Below are positions 1 through 9,267 of a stretch of 64,000 nt of DNA, piece after piece (position 1 is the first letter of the stretch; the number at the start of each line of letters is the position of its first letter). The DNA comes from an uncultured Marinilabiliaceae bacterium (GTDB lineage: Bacteria > Bacteroidota > Bacteroidia > Bacteroidales > Marinilabiliaceae), in the NCBI GenBank assembly GCA_937920475.1, contig CALEUX010000074.1:1-64000 (forward strand), written 5' to 3'. The notes beneath the pieces are model-generated. The model saw only the letters and a program-made list of their open reading frames with translations, made no database searches and was not told the origin of the DNA. Made by a program: the position numbers and the translations under genes.

Positions 1-142
1 TTTACTCATACTGTATGTTTGTAAGATTTATTGCTGATAGGTTGCTCCCCAGCAGAGCCTATTTCCTCATCCACCTTACGACCTGAATATACCACATTAA
101 AACAAAAAAGTCACCAACTATTATTTGCCACATTACCATAAT

Positions 143-266
143 ACAACAAGGAGGGTGTCTCAATAGTCAGAGACACCCTCTTTTTATTCGTACTCCTACC
201 CGAGTAGTTTTTCAAATACTCAATTTTCAGAGCCTTAAAAAAACTTATGAGACAGCCTCTTGTTGT
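143..266. mobile_element. MITE-like 124-bp element with terminal inverted repeats
   Basis: The left end ACAACAAGGAGGGTGTCTCA and the right end, read on the other strand, ACAACAAGAGGCTGTCTCA are near-identical inverted repeats of about 19 bases enclosing AT-rich DNA with no coding capacity. The GAGGCTGTCTCA motif resembles the ends of some Bacteroidota insertion sequences, from memory only. No target-site duplication was identified. It lies just beyond the end of the ppiD operon. Confidence 0.5.
151..187 (+). terminator. Rho-independent terminator-like hairpin
   Basis: GAGGGTGTCT and AGACACCCTC form a perfect 10-bp stem with a 10-base loop followed by a run of T. The T-run is on the plus strand, so it would stop transcription entering from the left edge. 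It is embedded in the MITE-like element and may simply be its structure. Confidence 0.5.
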
Positions 267-288
267 TTTATGTTGAAATTCAGTTATT

Positions 289-2379
289 TTAAAAGAATCT
301 TGAACGATTATCAGTAATTTTAGCACCTTCTTTTAGCGATTCAATCAGTTGATAATCAATACTCATTTCAATGTTTCTTGAAAGTTCTTGCTTTGTAATT
401 TCTGTGTCTACACCAATATCTTCCACATTATTAACTTTTACAACAAATACGCCGTTGTTACCTTTAATTGGCCTGGATATTTGGTTAATAGGGGCGTTTA
501 CAGCTAACGAAACCAAAGCAGGTTCAATACCGGCTCCTGGCACCTGGAATGATGCAAAAGTAACGTCCTGGGCACTTTGAACGCTGGCATTCATTTTATT
601 GGCCACATCGTCGAGCGACTGGTTTTCGTTAATAGCTTTGGTAAAGCGTTCAATCAGTAATTCTGCTTTTTTATTGTTGATTAATTCACGCTCAATTTGC
701 GGTTTTACCAATTCCAAAGTCATCACACCCTCTTCTTTGGCTCCTGTTAAAAGAGCAATAACAAACTGGTCGCCAAACTCAAAAACTGGTGATAACGTAC
801 CTGGTTTAGCTTCAAAAGCCCAACGAACCAATTCTCTGGGAGACTCTAAATTACCAACATTACGTTCGTTTTTAAGTAAATCGCGACCAAAACGCTTGGT
901 TAAGTTTTCCTCAGTAATGGCATTGTTAAATTTCTCAGCTGAGTTGTTGAGGGCAGCAAAACGGGTAGCTCTGGAATAAACATCCTGATAAGTTCTTGAG
1001 CTGTATGTTACTTTACGTGCTAAAGTAGCTACCTGGTATTTAGTGGTTGTTTTACCTTGATCCTGAATGTTGATGATATGAATACCAAATTGGCTTTCTA
1101 CTTTAACAAGGTCTCCTTTTTTACCTTCGAAACAAGCATCATTAAAAGGTTTAACCATTCTGCCTTCGGCAAACCAGCCTAAATCTCCGCCATTTACAGC
1201 TGAGCCCTGATCTATAGAGTGCTTACGGGCAATGTCAGCAAAGTTGGCACCTTTCTTAATTAGGTTCATCAAGCTATCGGCCATTTTGTTCGACGCCTCA
1301 AGGGAGTTTTCACGAATCAAAATATGACGGGCCTTAACTGAGTCCGGAATCTGCTTAATGGCTACCACTCGCGAAGCCTTGTAAGATTCGTCCTCAAAGT
1401 ATGGTCCATATACGCTGTTAAGCGAAGCTGTGGCTAAAAATGATTCAAGAGCCATGTTAAATTCAGAGGGTTTCTGATTCATTCCCAAAAAGGCTTCATC
1501 CGAGTTAATGTTAACAAATTGAATGGCATCAACGTCCGGATTGGTAAAGTCTCCCATCATTTTTGTAATACCATCGCGGGTGGCCTGTTGGTCGGCTTCG
1601 GTAGGAACAATATCAAATGTTATATATTCCACATCACGGGTTTCTTCTTGTTTAAAAAGCTTCTGGTTGTCCTTGTAATACTTTGAAATCTCAGCGTTCG
1701 AAACAGAAACTAGGCTGTCGGCCACCAACGAGTAACGTGCAATTACATAATCAAAATCAACCATACGGTTACGAGCTTCGGCTTCTTCGTTAACCCATGC
1801 CGATGGAACAAACATACCCTTTTTTAACAGAGTTTTGTATTTGTTGAAAAGACGTTCGTTAATGAGTTGCTCTTCCATAACTCTCCAGTAAAACGAGAGC
1901 ATAGGGTCTGAATTTTTAGCTCTCAAAACATTTAAGGCCTGGCTCTGGTCGTAAAGGCCGGTGTTTGGGTTAGCGAACAAAGGATGTTGCAGAAGGTAGG
2001 GATGAACATTCTTCCCTGCAACCATATCAAAAACTTCTTCTGATGTTACTGTAATTCCAAGTTGTTCATACCTTTTGCTCAGCAATGTTTGGTTTATCAA
2101 CTGATTCCATGTTTGGTCGCGCAGCATATAAACCTCTTCTTCGGTTAAGGTTGATAAGTTTTGGTTCAGTTTGTTAAACTCTTCCATCTCATTCACCTTA
2201 TTCATAAATTCCTGATAGGTAACAGTTGTGCCATCAATATCGGCAATATCGTTCCGGTGTTGGTTAAACATAGAACCGCCCGAACTCATAAGGTCCGACA
2301 AGATGAAGGCAAATAATGCTAAGCCAATAACGACTACAAGAACTACTCCTTTACTTCTTATTTTTTCTAAAGTTGCCAT
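289..2379 (-). CDS. ppiD: PpiD-like peptidylprolyl isomerase (SurA-N / parvulin)
   Basis: Membrane-anchored periplasmic folding factor of 696 residues. A single N-terminal transmembrane segment (about residues 13-31, LVVVIGLALFAFILSDL) follows a short basic start. It is followed by a SurA-type chaperone region and a recognisable PPIC rotamase domain at about residues 346-440, with KARHILIRE at its start, GGDLGWF in the middle and the FGIHII end. A second, degenerate parvulin-like region fills the C-terminus. In this family the protein assists folding of outer-membrane proteins at the inner-membrane surface. It is the last gene of the minus-strand coaX-lptC-ppiD cluster, which is a typical Bacteroidota arrangement. 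The product class is clear; substrate range is inferred. Confidence 0.93.
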   Translation of the reverse strand: MATLEKIRSKGVVLVVVIGLALFAFILSDLMSSGGSMFNQHRNDIADIDGTTVTYQEFMNKVNEMEEFNKLNQNLSTLTEEEVYMLRDQTWNQLINQTLLSKRYEQLGITVTSEEVFDMVAGKNVHPYLLQHPLFANPNTGLYDQSQALNVLRAKNSDPMLSFYWRVMEEQLINERLFNKYKTLLKKGMFVPSAWVNEEAEARNRMVDFDYVIARYSLVADSLVSVSNAEISKYYKDNQKLFKQEETRDVEYITFDIVPTEADQQATRDGITKMMGDFTNPDVDAIQFVNINSDEAFLGMNQKPSEFNMALESFLATASLNSVYGPYFEDESYKASRVVAIKQIPDSVKARHILIRENSLEASNKMADSLMNLIKKGANFADIARKHSIDQGSAVNGGDLGWFAEGRMVKPFNDACFEGKKGDLVKVESQFGIHIINIQDQGKTTTKYQVATLARKVTYSSRTYQDVYSRATRFAALNNSAEKFNNAITEENLTKRFGRDLLKNERNVGNLESPRELVRWAFEAKPGTLSPVFEFGDQFVIALLTGAKEEGVMTLELVKPQIERELINNKKAELLIERFTKAINENQSLDDVANKMNASVQSAQDVTFASFQVPGAGIEPALVSLAVNAPINQISRPIKGNNGVFVVKVNNVEDIGVDTEITKQELSRNIEMSIDYQLIESLKEGAKITDNRSRFF

Positions 2380-2479
2380 TCGAAAATCAAATTAAATTAT
2401 GCTTTTTAAAACAGGCTACGAATATACAAAAATCATCTTTAATCTTTTGGTTGTAAATAAAAATAAAGCGAACAATTTG

Positions 2480-3742
2480 TTATTCGGGTTTAAGGGATAT
2501 TTCAATTAATTCAATTTTTGATTTAGTTGCATCAAGTATTTTAAAGATGAAATTTTCAATCTCAATTTCTTCCTTTGCCTGAGGTATGGCTTCGTTATGA
2601 AAAAGTATAAACCCAGCCAGGGTTTCATAATCGTCGGATACAGGAATGCCGAGGTTGTATTTTTCGTTCAGATAGTCAATTTCCATGCGTCCCGAGAATT
2701 GAAAAGTATGTTCATCAATTTGTTTTTCTGTTAAATCGGAAGTGTCGTGTTCATCGTTAATCTCTCCAAATATTTCTTCCAAAATATCTTCAAGTGTAAC
2801 AATTCCGTAAGTACCTCCAAACTCATCCACTACCAAAACAATACTTCGGTGTTCTTTTGTGAATATTTCGAGCAATTTATTGGCGGTCATTGATTCAGGT
2901 ACCACCGAAATTGGGCTAATAATGTTGCGCAGTTTTTTCGGATTCTTAAACATCTGCGACACATGAACATAACCCACTATGTTATCGATGTTCTCTTTAT
3001 ATACCAATATTTTAGAAAAACCGGTTTCAACAAACAGGTCACGAAGATTCTCAAGACTATCGTCAATTTCAACAGCTTCCAAATCGGTACGGGGAACAGA
3101 GCACTCGCGCACCTTAATGGTTGAAAAATCGAGGGCGTTTTTAAAGAATTTAACCTCTTCGGGCAGGGGAAGGTTTTCTGTGGCTTTTTCCTGATGCTCG
3201 GTAATTAGGTGGTCAAGGTCAACACGGCCAATAACAATATTCTCTTTTTGTGGAGGGTTATTTGCTTTTAGAATTTTACGTATAAAAAAGTTTGAAAAGG
3301 CCAGCGTAAGTTTCGATATTGGATAAAACAACCAGTAAAAAAAAGTGAGGGGTACGGCAAAAATGTTCATTGACACTGAAGGGTTCATCCGGAAAATTAT
3401 TTTTGGCAAGAACTCAGCCGTAATTAATATGACCAATGTTGAAAATACCGTTTGCAGTAAAAGCGTTGTGGTTTCCGATTCTATGTATTGCTTAATCCCG
3501 GGCTCAATAATTTTCCCCATGTATAAGCCATAAACAACAAGTGCTATGTTGTTGCCCACCAATATGGTCGATATAAATAATCCTGTATTTTTGTAAAATA
3601 CATCGGTTAATTTGGAGAAGCCGGGATTTTTCTTTCGGTTTAATTCAATCATTAAACGATTGGAAGACAGGAAGGCCATTTCACTGCCTGAGAAAAATGC
3701 CGACAGGATAAGCGTAAAAATGATAACCGACAGATGGTTCAT
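2480..3742 (-). CDS. CNNM/DUF21 + CBS + CorC_HlyC membrane protein (HlyC/GldE family)
   Basis: A 420-residue inner-membrane protein. The N-terminal DUF21/CNNM region has about four hydrophobic segments and begins with the typical SAFFSGSEMAF motif. A CBS-domain pair follows (about residues 200-330, including VVDEFGGTYGIVTLEDILEEIFGEI), then a C-terminal CorC_HlyC transporter-associated domain. Relatives are annotated as hemolysin C, magnesium/cobalt efflux CorC, or the gliding-associated GldE in Flavobacteriia; the sequence alone does not choose between them. The CBS pair suggests nucleotide regulation of ion transport. It sits between lptC and ppiD in an envelope gene cluster. Family confident, exact role open. 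Confidence 0.88.
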   Translation of the reverse strand: MNHLSVIIFTLILSAFFSGSEMAFLSSNRLMIELNRKKNPGFSKLTDVFYKNTGLFISTILVGNNIALVVYGLYMGKIIEPGIKQYIESETTTLLLQTVFSTLVILITAEFLPKIIFRMNPSVSMNIFAVPLTFFYWLFYPISKLTLAFSNFFIRKILKANNPPQKENIVIGRVDLDHLITEHQEKATENLPLPEEVKFFKNALDFSTIKVRECSVPRTDLEAVEIDDSLENLRDLFVETGFSKILVYKENIDNIVGYVHVSQMFKNPKKLRNIISPISVVPESMTANKLLEIFTKEHRSIVLVVDEFGGTYGIVTLEDILEEIFGEINDEHDTSDLTEKQIDEHTFQFSGRMEIDYLNEKYNLGIPVSDDYETLAGFILFHNEAIPQAKEEIEIENFIFKILDATKSKIELIEISLKPE

Positions 3743-3799
3743 CTTTAATTAAGTAGAGATAATTTTTGGTAAGTTAATAAAAAATGAAATAATTTCAGG

Positions 3800-3957
3800 A
3801 ACTGTTTAAATTTAGATATAAGATATTTAGATGTAAGATGGATAGAGAAGATTTGTAAGTTTTTATAGATGTCTTAGTATCTTTCCAGACTTATCTATCC
3901 GTCTAATAATCTTAAATCTAATCATCCTAATAATTTCAATATTAAATTTAAACAGTT
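3800..3957. repeat. Inverted-repeat element, AACTGTTTAAATTTA family, copy 1
   Basis: The spacer between the CNNM gene and lptC is bounded by AACTGTTTAAATTTA on the left and its exact reverse complement on the right. The interior is also partly palindromic, for example GATGGATAGA against TCTATCCGTC. Related ends or interiors recur near 39700, 41250, 43890 and 44600. It lies inside a probable operon. Confidence 0.7.
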
Positions 3958-3959
3958 AC

Positions 3960-4559
3960 TCAATTGTTTTCCTGTTGTTGTTCTTCAACTTCCAGAATGC
4001 CACTGATGTTTTTAATTTTATAGTTTTCAAGCCGTTCGTCCGATTCGAAACCGTAGCCGGTAATGATTTCATTCTCGCGGGTTATTTTTATAAACTGGTC
4101 GGAGTAGATTGTTTTTTTATTTTGGTCCCAAAACATGAGTTCAGTATTTATAACTTCGCCTTTGGAATTTACCGCCTCAACATCGTTTCTCAGTTCCCAT
4201 AACTCTTTTTTTTGATAGTAAATGGCAATATTGCTCTTTATTTGGGCGTCAACCTGCTCATTTGCATCGAAAACAAAAAGATGTAACCCGAAAGGAAAGT
4301 CAATGGTAGGTTCGGCTTTTTGGTCGAATTGCTGCAATTCGGGCGTTATAAAACGGTATTTTATCTTACCCGAATCGGTAATAACGGCTGTGAGTTCTTT
4401 TACCGTTAAACTTGGATACTCATCCCGATTGGTAAGCGCCTTAATATCTTCCGGCTTGTTTGGCGAACAGGAAGAAAATACAACAGCAAGCAGTAAGAAA
4501 ATACTGCTTGCTGTTGTAAAAAAAATCTTCTTATTAATATTTATCTCGTCCAATTGCAT
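3960..4559 (-). CDS. lptC: LptC, LPS export periplasmic protein
   Basis: A 199-residue protein with a lipoprotein-type signal (hydrophobic segment ending VVFSSC, lipobox Cys near residue 30). The body shows the LptC-type beta pattern, with FPFGLHLFVFDANEQVDAQIKSNIA matching the Bacteroidota LptC family. LptC bridges the LptBFG ABC transporter and LptA in moving lipopolysaccharide across the periplasm. E. coli LptC is membrane-anchored, whereas the Bacteroidota form is usually a predicted lipoprotein. The start lies 5 bases after the TPR gene stop, so the two are almost certainly co-transcribed. Assignment rests on sequence pattern and the conserved neighbourhood. Confidence 0.85.
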   Translation of the reverse strand: MQLDEININKKIFFTTASSIFLLLAVVFSSCSPNKPEDIKALTNRDEYPSLTVKELTAVITDSGKIKYRFITPELQQFDQKAEPTIDFPFGLHLFVFDANEQVDAQIKSNIAIYYQKKELWELRNDVEAVNSKGEVINTELMFWDQNKKTIYSDQFIKITRENEIITGYGFESDERLENYKIKNISGILEVEEQQQENN

Positions 4560-4564
4560 GGATG

Positions 4565-5911
4565 TTATCTTTCACGAACGGTGGTTCTTTCATTAATCCA
4601 TCCACCAACCAGATAGGTTTCTCCAATGGTTAATCCCTGGAAGAAAATCTCTGTTTTTGGAGGGAAGTGAGGGGTGTACAGCCTGATTTGCTCATTGGCT
4701 TCATCAGCAATGGATGGATCCACTGATTTTGCCCTCATAAATTTATCAACTACAGCCCAGTAAACGGCTTTCTTCTCAAATTCATTTGTTCCAACACTGT
4801 TGGCTGAACTTGCATAGGCTTTTCCAATCAAAATAAAGGGTGCTCCCCAGTTTGGTTTGGCATCAGCAGCACGGATGGCTAATGTACGTGCAGCTTGAAA
4901 GTTCGATTGCGACAGATGAATCATGGCCATGTGATATAGATAGGTACCTTTTTGATCCTGATCATCAGCAAGGTCAACGGCTTCCTGGTAATAAGATAAA
5001 GCACGCTGCGTATCGCCCGATTTCAGGTACATACGGGCTAATCCGTAAGCCGATGATGCAGAAGGCTCAATGTTATGTTGATATTCAGAAACTTTGTACA
5101 ATAGTTCTGCTTCATCGCATTGACCTCTGGCCAGCAAATTACTGATTCTTTTTAACCAGGCCAAGTCGAATTTGTTTTCTTCAAGTTGAGGCGCAAATAT
5201 CTCTTCAATATTTTTACAGCTGGCAGCACCACTCTGAACAAATAATTGTTCAGATACTGTTTTTACTTGTTCCATGTGTTGATTCCCTGCCTTGTCTTTG
5301 ATTTGAAAATCGGCAATATCGGTAACAACAGTATAGTCCTTGATAAAAGCAGCAGCGTTAATATCTGATGATTTATACAAGTTAAAGGAGGCTTGCATAA
5401 ACGATAACAAAATATCTGCTCTCGATTGGCGACCCATTCCTTTTACCGACTCATCCAGAAGTTTATAAGCTTCTTTGATTACAGAAATGTCATCTCTTTT
5501 ATAATTTAACATTTCAATGGCTTTCATTCCTTTAACCTGGGCGGTCGGGGCTCTTCTGTCGTTGCCAAAATACTGAATACGCATATCATACACCCGCAAA
5601 AGAAGCTGGTAGTATTCCTCTTTTTTGGCGGCATCAGTGGCTCTATCCATTTTGTACTTTACAAGTACCGGGCCATCAAGATAAATGTTACGGTTAGCCA
5701 GAGGGCACTCGTTAAGTACCAACAGCCAACTGTTAAATGCCTCATCAAAGTTTTTGTTTTTAAAATCTTCGTTATACAAAGAAAGATTTTTAATACACCG
5801 GATACTATCTTCCCCGCTTCCGTATTGAGTTCCGGTAACCACCCCTTTTTGGGCTGTAGCTGATGCAATCGAAATTATTAGTCCAATTGCAAGTAGTCGT
5901 AAAGCTTTCAT
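4565..5911 (-). CDS. Periplasmic tetratricopeptide-repeat protein
   Basis: A 448-residue secreted protein: the signal peptide (MKALRLLAIGLIISIASATAQ) is followed by helical repeats. Clear TPR units occur in the C-terminal half, for example SAYGLARMYLKSGDTQRALSYYQEA and TYLYHMAMIHLSQSNFQAARTLA. It has no enzymatic motif, so a scaffold or binding role is inferred. It lies between lptC and an outer-membrane barrel gene, a position conserved in Bacteroidales, which points to envelope biogenesis. The function is not established. Confidence 0.85.
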   Translation of the reverse strand: MKALRLLAIGLIISIASATAQKGVVTGTQYGSGEDSIRCIKNLSLYNEDFKNKNFDEAFNSWLLVLNECPLANRNIYLDGPVLVKYKMDRATDAAKKEEYYQLLLRVYDMRIQYFGNDRRAPTAQVKGMKAIEMLNYKRDDISVIKEAYKLLDESVKGMGRQSRADILLSFMQASFNLYKSSDINAAAFIKDYTVVTDIADFQIKDKAGNQHMEQVKTVSEQLFVQSGAASCKNIEEIFAPQLEENKFDLAWLKRISNLLARGQCDEAELLYKVSEYQHNIEPSASSAYGLARMYLKSGDTQRALSYYQEAVDLADDQDQKGTYLYHMAMIHLSQSNFQAARTLAIRAADAKPNWGAPFILIGKAYASSANSVGTNEFEKKAVYWAVVDKFMRAKSVDPSIADEANEQIRLYTPHFPPKTEIFFQGLTIGETYLVGGWINERTTVRER

Positions 5912-6015
5912 GACTCGAGTTTTTGTTTGTTTTCAACTGGTTGTGCCTCCTTTTGCCATACCTGCCGGTATTTTAACTGGTAAATCCAACCATTTTTATT
6001 TGGTTTGTGTTTGTT

Positions 6016-7305
6016 CTAATCAAATTTACGCTTAATAAACCAATACTCATGCATGGTAAAGTTGAATGTTATTCTTCTGTACGATTCTTTGAGTTGGTTT
6101 GCCTCCGAAGTCCCTTTGGTTCCGAAGTCGAACACCAGATTTATTGAGGTGTTGCTGCGCTTTAATGGTAAACCTAATCCAAAACTCATGCCAAAATCCC
6201 GAACCTGATATCCGTTGAGTTTGATGTAATCCTGAGCATAGTGCAAACCGGCTCTGTAACGGATTCGATGTAAATATTTGGTTCCGGCACGTTCATTGGG
6301 AATCCACTCGGCACCAACGTTGTAATAGTTGGCATTGGTTGTTTCGGTTTTGCCATCGGGAAATTTGGCATCGCCCCAAAGCCGTGATGAATAGTCGGCT
6401 GCCAGGGTTAATTTATTATCAAAAACATACGATGCCCCTATACCAAACCCTAACGGCATTTCGAAAGTATTATTGTCCCATTTTTTCCCGGAGAAACTTA
6501 TGGTATCGTTTGGTAAAAATAATTCTCCATCTTCATCATAATTATATCCGCGTGCTCTTAGAACTGATGATTCGCCTTTGACGGAAGATTTTGGGCTGAA
6601 GGTGAATCCAATGGTGTAGCGGTCGTTTTTTCTGGAAATATTGGTATATTGAATACCAAAATCCAAAAACGCATCATTCAGACGAATTTCGTGTTTCAGA
6701 CCATATTTAAAAGCATCGGCATCATTTACAAATTCTGTAAAGGAGGTGTGATTAATGTTTCCAAACCAGTAGGAAATATGCATCCCGGTTGACAGGTTTG
6801 AATTAATCTTATATCCGATTCCAGCATACAAATTGGTGATGTTTCCAACTCCCATGGCTTTGTCGAGAATAGCTCCGGCACCTTCTCCGGTTAATTTGTT
6901 GAAGCTATAACCTGCATTGGAGGCTGGTTTAATACCAAAAGAAGCAAAAATTCTTTTACTTACAGGAAATCCAAAAGCAAAGTAATCAAAATCAACTTCC
7001 GAGAAACTATTTGAATTTCCCATTGATTTGATATTTTGCGAAAAACCGCTGATACCTGATTCAAAATAGAATGACAGTGTATCGATGCTTGTATAGGAGG
7101 CTGGGTTGAGGCTGTTGAGGTGATACGGCGACCTTAATCCAATACCGGTACCTCCCATACCAGTATTACGGCCGAATCCCTTGTTGTTAATCTCTCCTAT
7201 TCCATAGCGCGAAAATGGGGAAAATGTTCTGGTTTGAGAAAAAATTTCGCTTATAGGTAGTATTGCTATTAACCCTAAAAGCAGGAGCTTACATTTATTA
7301 TGCAT
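6016..7305 (-). CDS. Outer-membrane beta-barrel protein (function unknown)
   Basis: A 429-residue protein with a signal peptide ending near PISEIFSQ. It then has alternating amphipathic strands rich in aromatic and glycine residues (FSRYGIGEINNKGFGRN, FGIGASYVFDNKLTLAADYSS) and an aromatic, strand-like C-terminus, the pattern of a monomeric outer-membrane barrel with some resemblance to FadL/PorV-type proteins. Its start codon overlaps the end of coaX by 8 bases. Transport substrate, if any, cannot be read from the sequence. Confidence 0.8.
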   Translation of the reverse strand: MHNKCKLLLLGLIAILPISEIFSQTRTFSPFSRYGIGEINNKGFGRNTGMGGTGIGLRSPYHLNSLNPASYTSIDTLSFYFESGISGFSQNIKSMGNSNSFSEVDFDYFAFGFPVSKRIFASFGIKPASNAGYSFNKLTGEGAGAILDKAMGVGNITNLYAGIGYKINSNLSTGMHISYWFGNINHTSFTEFVNDADAFKYGLKHEIRLNDAFLDFGIQYTNISRKNDRYTIGFTFSPKSSVKGESSVLRARGYNYDEDGELFLPNDTISFSGKKWDNNTFEMPLGFGIGASYVFDNKLTLAADYSSRLWGDAKFPDGKTETTNANYYNVGAEWIPNERAGTKYLHRIRYRAGLHYAQDYIKLNGYQVRDFGMSFGLGLPLKRSNTSINLVFDFGTKGTSEANQLKESYRRITFNFTMHEYWFIKRKFD

Positions 7306-8023
7306 TGTTTTCCAATATACGGTTTAATCCTTTTAACACCAGATTTAGATCTGCAAAGATGGGTTTTTTTAATTTTTTGACCAAAAATTCTGAATCGCCA
7401 CCTGTTATAATTGTTCTAACAGACTTAAATTTTTCATTGCAGAAATTTCTGTACCCTTCTATTTCAAAAATCATTCCATTAAATGAACCTGAAGAAATTG
7501 CTTCATGAGTATTTCTTCCAGGGAATGTTATTTCCTGACTTTTTTGAACCAACGGTAACCTGCTGGTAAAATGATGCAGTGCTTTAAGCCGCATTTCCAA
7601 TCCCGGGGCAATATCGCCGCCAAGATAATCGGCACCGTTAATCAATATATCATAAGTAATGGCTGTGCCAGCATCTATAACCAAAACATTTTCGCCCGGG
7701 AATAAGAATTGTGCTCCTGCAATGGCTGCTAATCTGTCCTTGCCAAGTGTATGTGGCGTTTGGTAACGATTCACAAATGGCAGCGGCGTTTGATGGTCGA
7801 GTACAACTATCTGTTTTACAAAAGGCTCAATAAGTTTTTTAATATTAAACTCTTCATCCTTTACTACCGACGAAATAATAACTCTTTCTATTTGATAATT
7901 TCTGATGTATTCAGTAATTTTAGAATAGTCGTTGCCAAATGTATAGGTTGCTATAAGGTTATTGTTTTCAAATAAACCTGTTTTTACAGCACTGTTACCT
8001 CTGTCAATTGTTAAGCTAATCAT
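7298..8023 (-). CDS. coaX: Type III pantothenate kinase
   Basis: A 241-residue ASKHA-fold kinase catalysing ATP-dependent phosphorylation of pantothenate, the first step of coenzyme A synthesis. It shows the N-terminal phosphate motif as DRGNSAVKTG, the DAGTAITYD motif, the GGDIAPGLEMRLKALHHFTSRLP signature and a C-terminal TGGDSEF. Type III enzymes are known to be insensitive to CoA feedback and to need a monovalent cation. It heads the minus-strand cluster, with a candidate TAAATTTG -7 element about 35-45 bases upstream, and its stop overlaps the next gene by 8 bases. Confidence 0.93.
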   Translation of the reverse strand: MISLTIDRGNSAVKTGLFENNNLIATYTFGNDYSKITEYIRNYQIERVIISSVVKDEEFNIKKLIEPFVKQIVVLDHQTPLPFVNRYQTPHTLGKDRLAAIAGAQFLFPGENVLVIDAGTAITYDILINGADYLGGDIAPGLEMRLKALHHFTSRLPLVQKSQEITFPGRNTHEAISSGSFNGMIFEIEGYRNFCNEKFKSVRTIITGGDSEFLVKKLKKPIFADLNLVLKGLNRILENNA

Positions 8024-8059
8024 GAAAATTATCAGAAATTTATTTTATTCTCGTGGACA

Positions 8060-8067
8060 AATTTAGC
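8060..8067 (-). promoter_or_regulatory. Candidate -7 element for the coaX operon
   Basis: On the minus strand this reads TAAATTTG, a perfect match to the Bacteroidota TAnnTTTG -7 box, placed about 37 bases upstream of the coaX start. No convincing TTTG -33 box was found at the expected spacing, so support is moderate. Confidence 0.4.
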
Positions 8068-8147
8068 TTTTTTATCAATTCTATTTGATTTTGATTGCTT
8101 TTTGTATTTTTTTTGCCGCAATAAAAAATCTTTGTAACACATTTACT

Positions 8148-9215
8148 ATGCTCAAAATTCTTGTAGTTGAAGACGATAAGTTTATTTCAGCCATTTTTTC
8201 ATTTTTTATTAAGGATTTGGGGCATACGCTTATGGGCCGATGTCAGTCGGGAGCTGCCGCACTCGAAATGTGCGAGAAAGATCGTCCCGATGTGGTTTTG
8301 ATGGATATTCACCTGGAAGGGGATCTGGATGGAATTCAAACTGCCGAGCGGTTACAAAGAGACTACGAAGTACCTGTAATTTTTATTTCAAGCGATACCA
8401 GCAGCAATATTGTAGAAAGGGCCATCATTGCCAATTCATATGGTTACTTAGTAAAACCTGTACAAAAAAAGGAACTGGGCATTACTATCGATTTGGCCTA
8501 TTTTAAGCATAAAGTCACGTTAGACCAAAAGCGACGCGAACAAAGTTTCAGGCAGTTTATTTCTGATGCGCCCATCCCAATGGTTATAATTACCAACAAG
8601 CGCATTCAGTATCTGAATATGAATGCCCTCGACCTTTTCCATTCTCATTATATCGAAGATATTATTGGTCTTCCGTTCACCAATTTTGTTGGTGCTGAAT
8701 CGATTGAGGATTTCGACCGCATTTTTGATGAGCCTCCTGTAATTGGCAAAAAAATAGAACGATTTGATGCTGTTTTTAAAGGCGTGCATGGAAAAGAAAT
8801 TGATGTGGTTATAAACGGCAGCTGGATAAGGTTTAATAATAACGATGCTATTCATCTTATACTTTCCGATATATCATCAGAAAAACTGGCCTTACATGAA
8901 GCGTTAATTTTAAAAGAGGTACTCCGTGAAGGTCATGGCGCAATAATAGAGCTAAATGCTCAACTGGAAGTATGCTTTTTAAATAAAGCATTTAACGAAA
9001 TTATTCAGGATGCAGGTGATTGTATTGGCAAATCGTTGTTTGATTTATCTGCGCTTATGGTTGATAAGGAAATGATTAACTTAAACATTTCCAAATCGCC
9101 GACTAGCACCTTTAGTATGGAGATTAATACTTCGGAAAAGAAATTGAAATGCAAAGTTTATCCTATTAACACTTCGGCAGGGAAGCCCGAGCGATACCTG
9201 ATTTCAGTTATTTAA
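8148..9215 (+). CDS. REC-PAS-PAS response regulator, no DNA-binding output
   Basis: A 355-residue soluble signalling protein. I chose the ATG at MLKILVVEDD because the receiver domain begins there; the track ORF adds 21 hydrophobic residues from a non-ATG codon. The receiver domain (about 1-120) has the acidic pair ED near residues 8-9, phospho-acceptor Asp53 in LMDIHLEG and the conserved Lys in LVKP. Two PAS-like domains follow (about 130-245 and 250-355; PMVIITNKRIQYLNMNALDLF starts the first). There is no kinase, HTH, GGDEF or EAL domain, so output is probably through protein contacts. No partner kinase is adjacent. It is divergent from coaX and convergent with mfd. Confidence 0.85.
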   Translation: MLKILVVEDDKFISAIFSFFIKDLGHTLMGRCQSGAAALEMCEKDRPDVVLMDIHLEGDLDGIQTAERLQRDYEVPVIFISSDTSSNIVERAIIANSYGYLVKPVQKKELGITIDLAYFKHKVTLDQKRREQSFRQFISDAPIPMVIITNKRIQYLNMNALDLFHSHYIEDIIGLPFTNFVGAESIEDFDRIFDEPPVIGKKIERFDAVFKGVHGKEIDVVINGSWIRFNNNDAIHLILSDISSEKLALHEALILKEVLREGHGAIIELNAQLEVCFLNKAFNEIIQDAGDCIGKSLFDLSALMVDKEMINLNISKSPTSTFSMEINTSEKKLKCKVYPINTSAGKPERYLISVI

Positions 9216-9267
9216 GTTTTTTACATTCAGTAACTCCTTCTTTCATAACGATCTTGATTTGATGCAA

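Noticed and set aside
5-113. Short minus frame at the left edge (VVYSGRKVDEEIGSAGEQ...)
   Set aside because: The composition looks protein-like, but the frame is only 34 codons between two stops, has no ATG and matches nothing I recognise. It could be a gene remnant; not enough to call.
111-326. 71-residue minus ORF upstream of the ppiD stop
   Set aside because: It runs through the MITE-like element and into the ppiD end in another frame; no domain or coding pattern.
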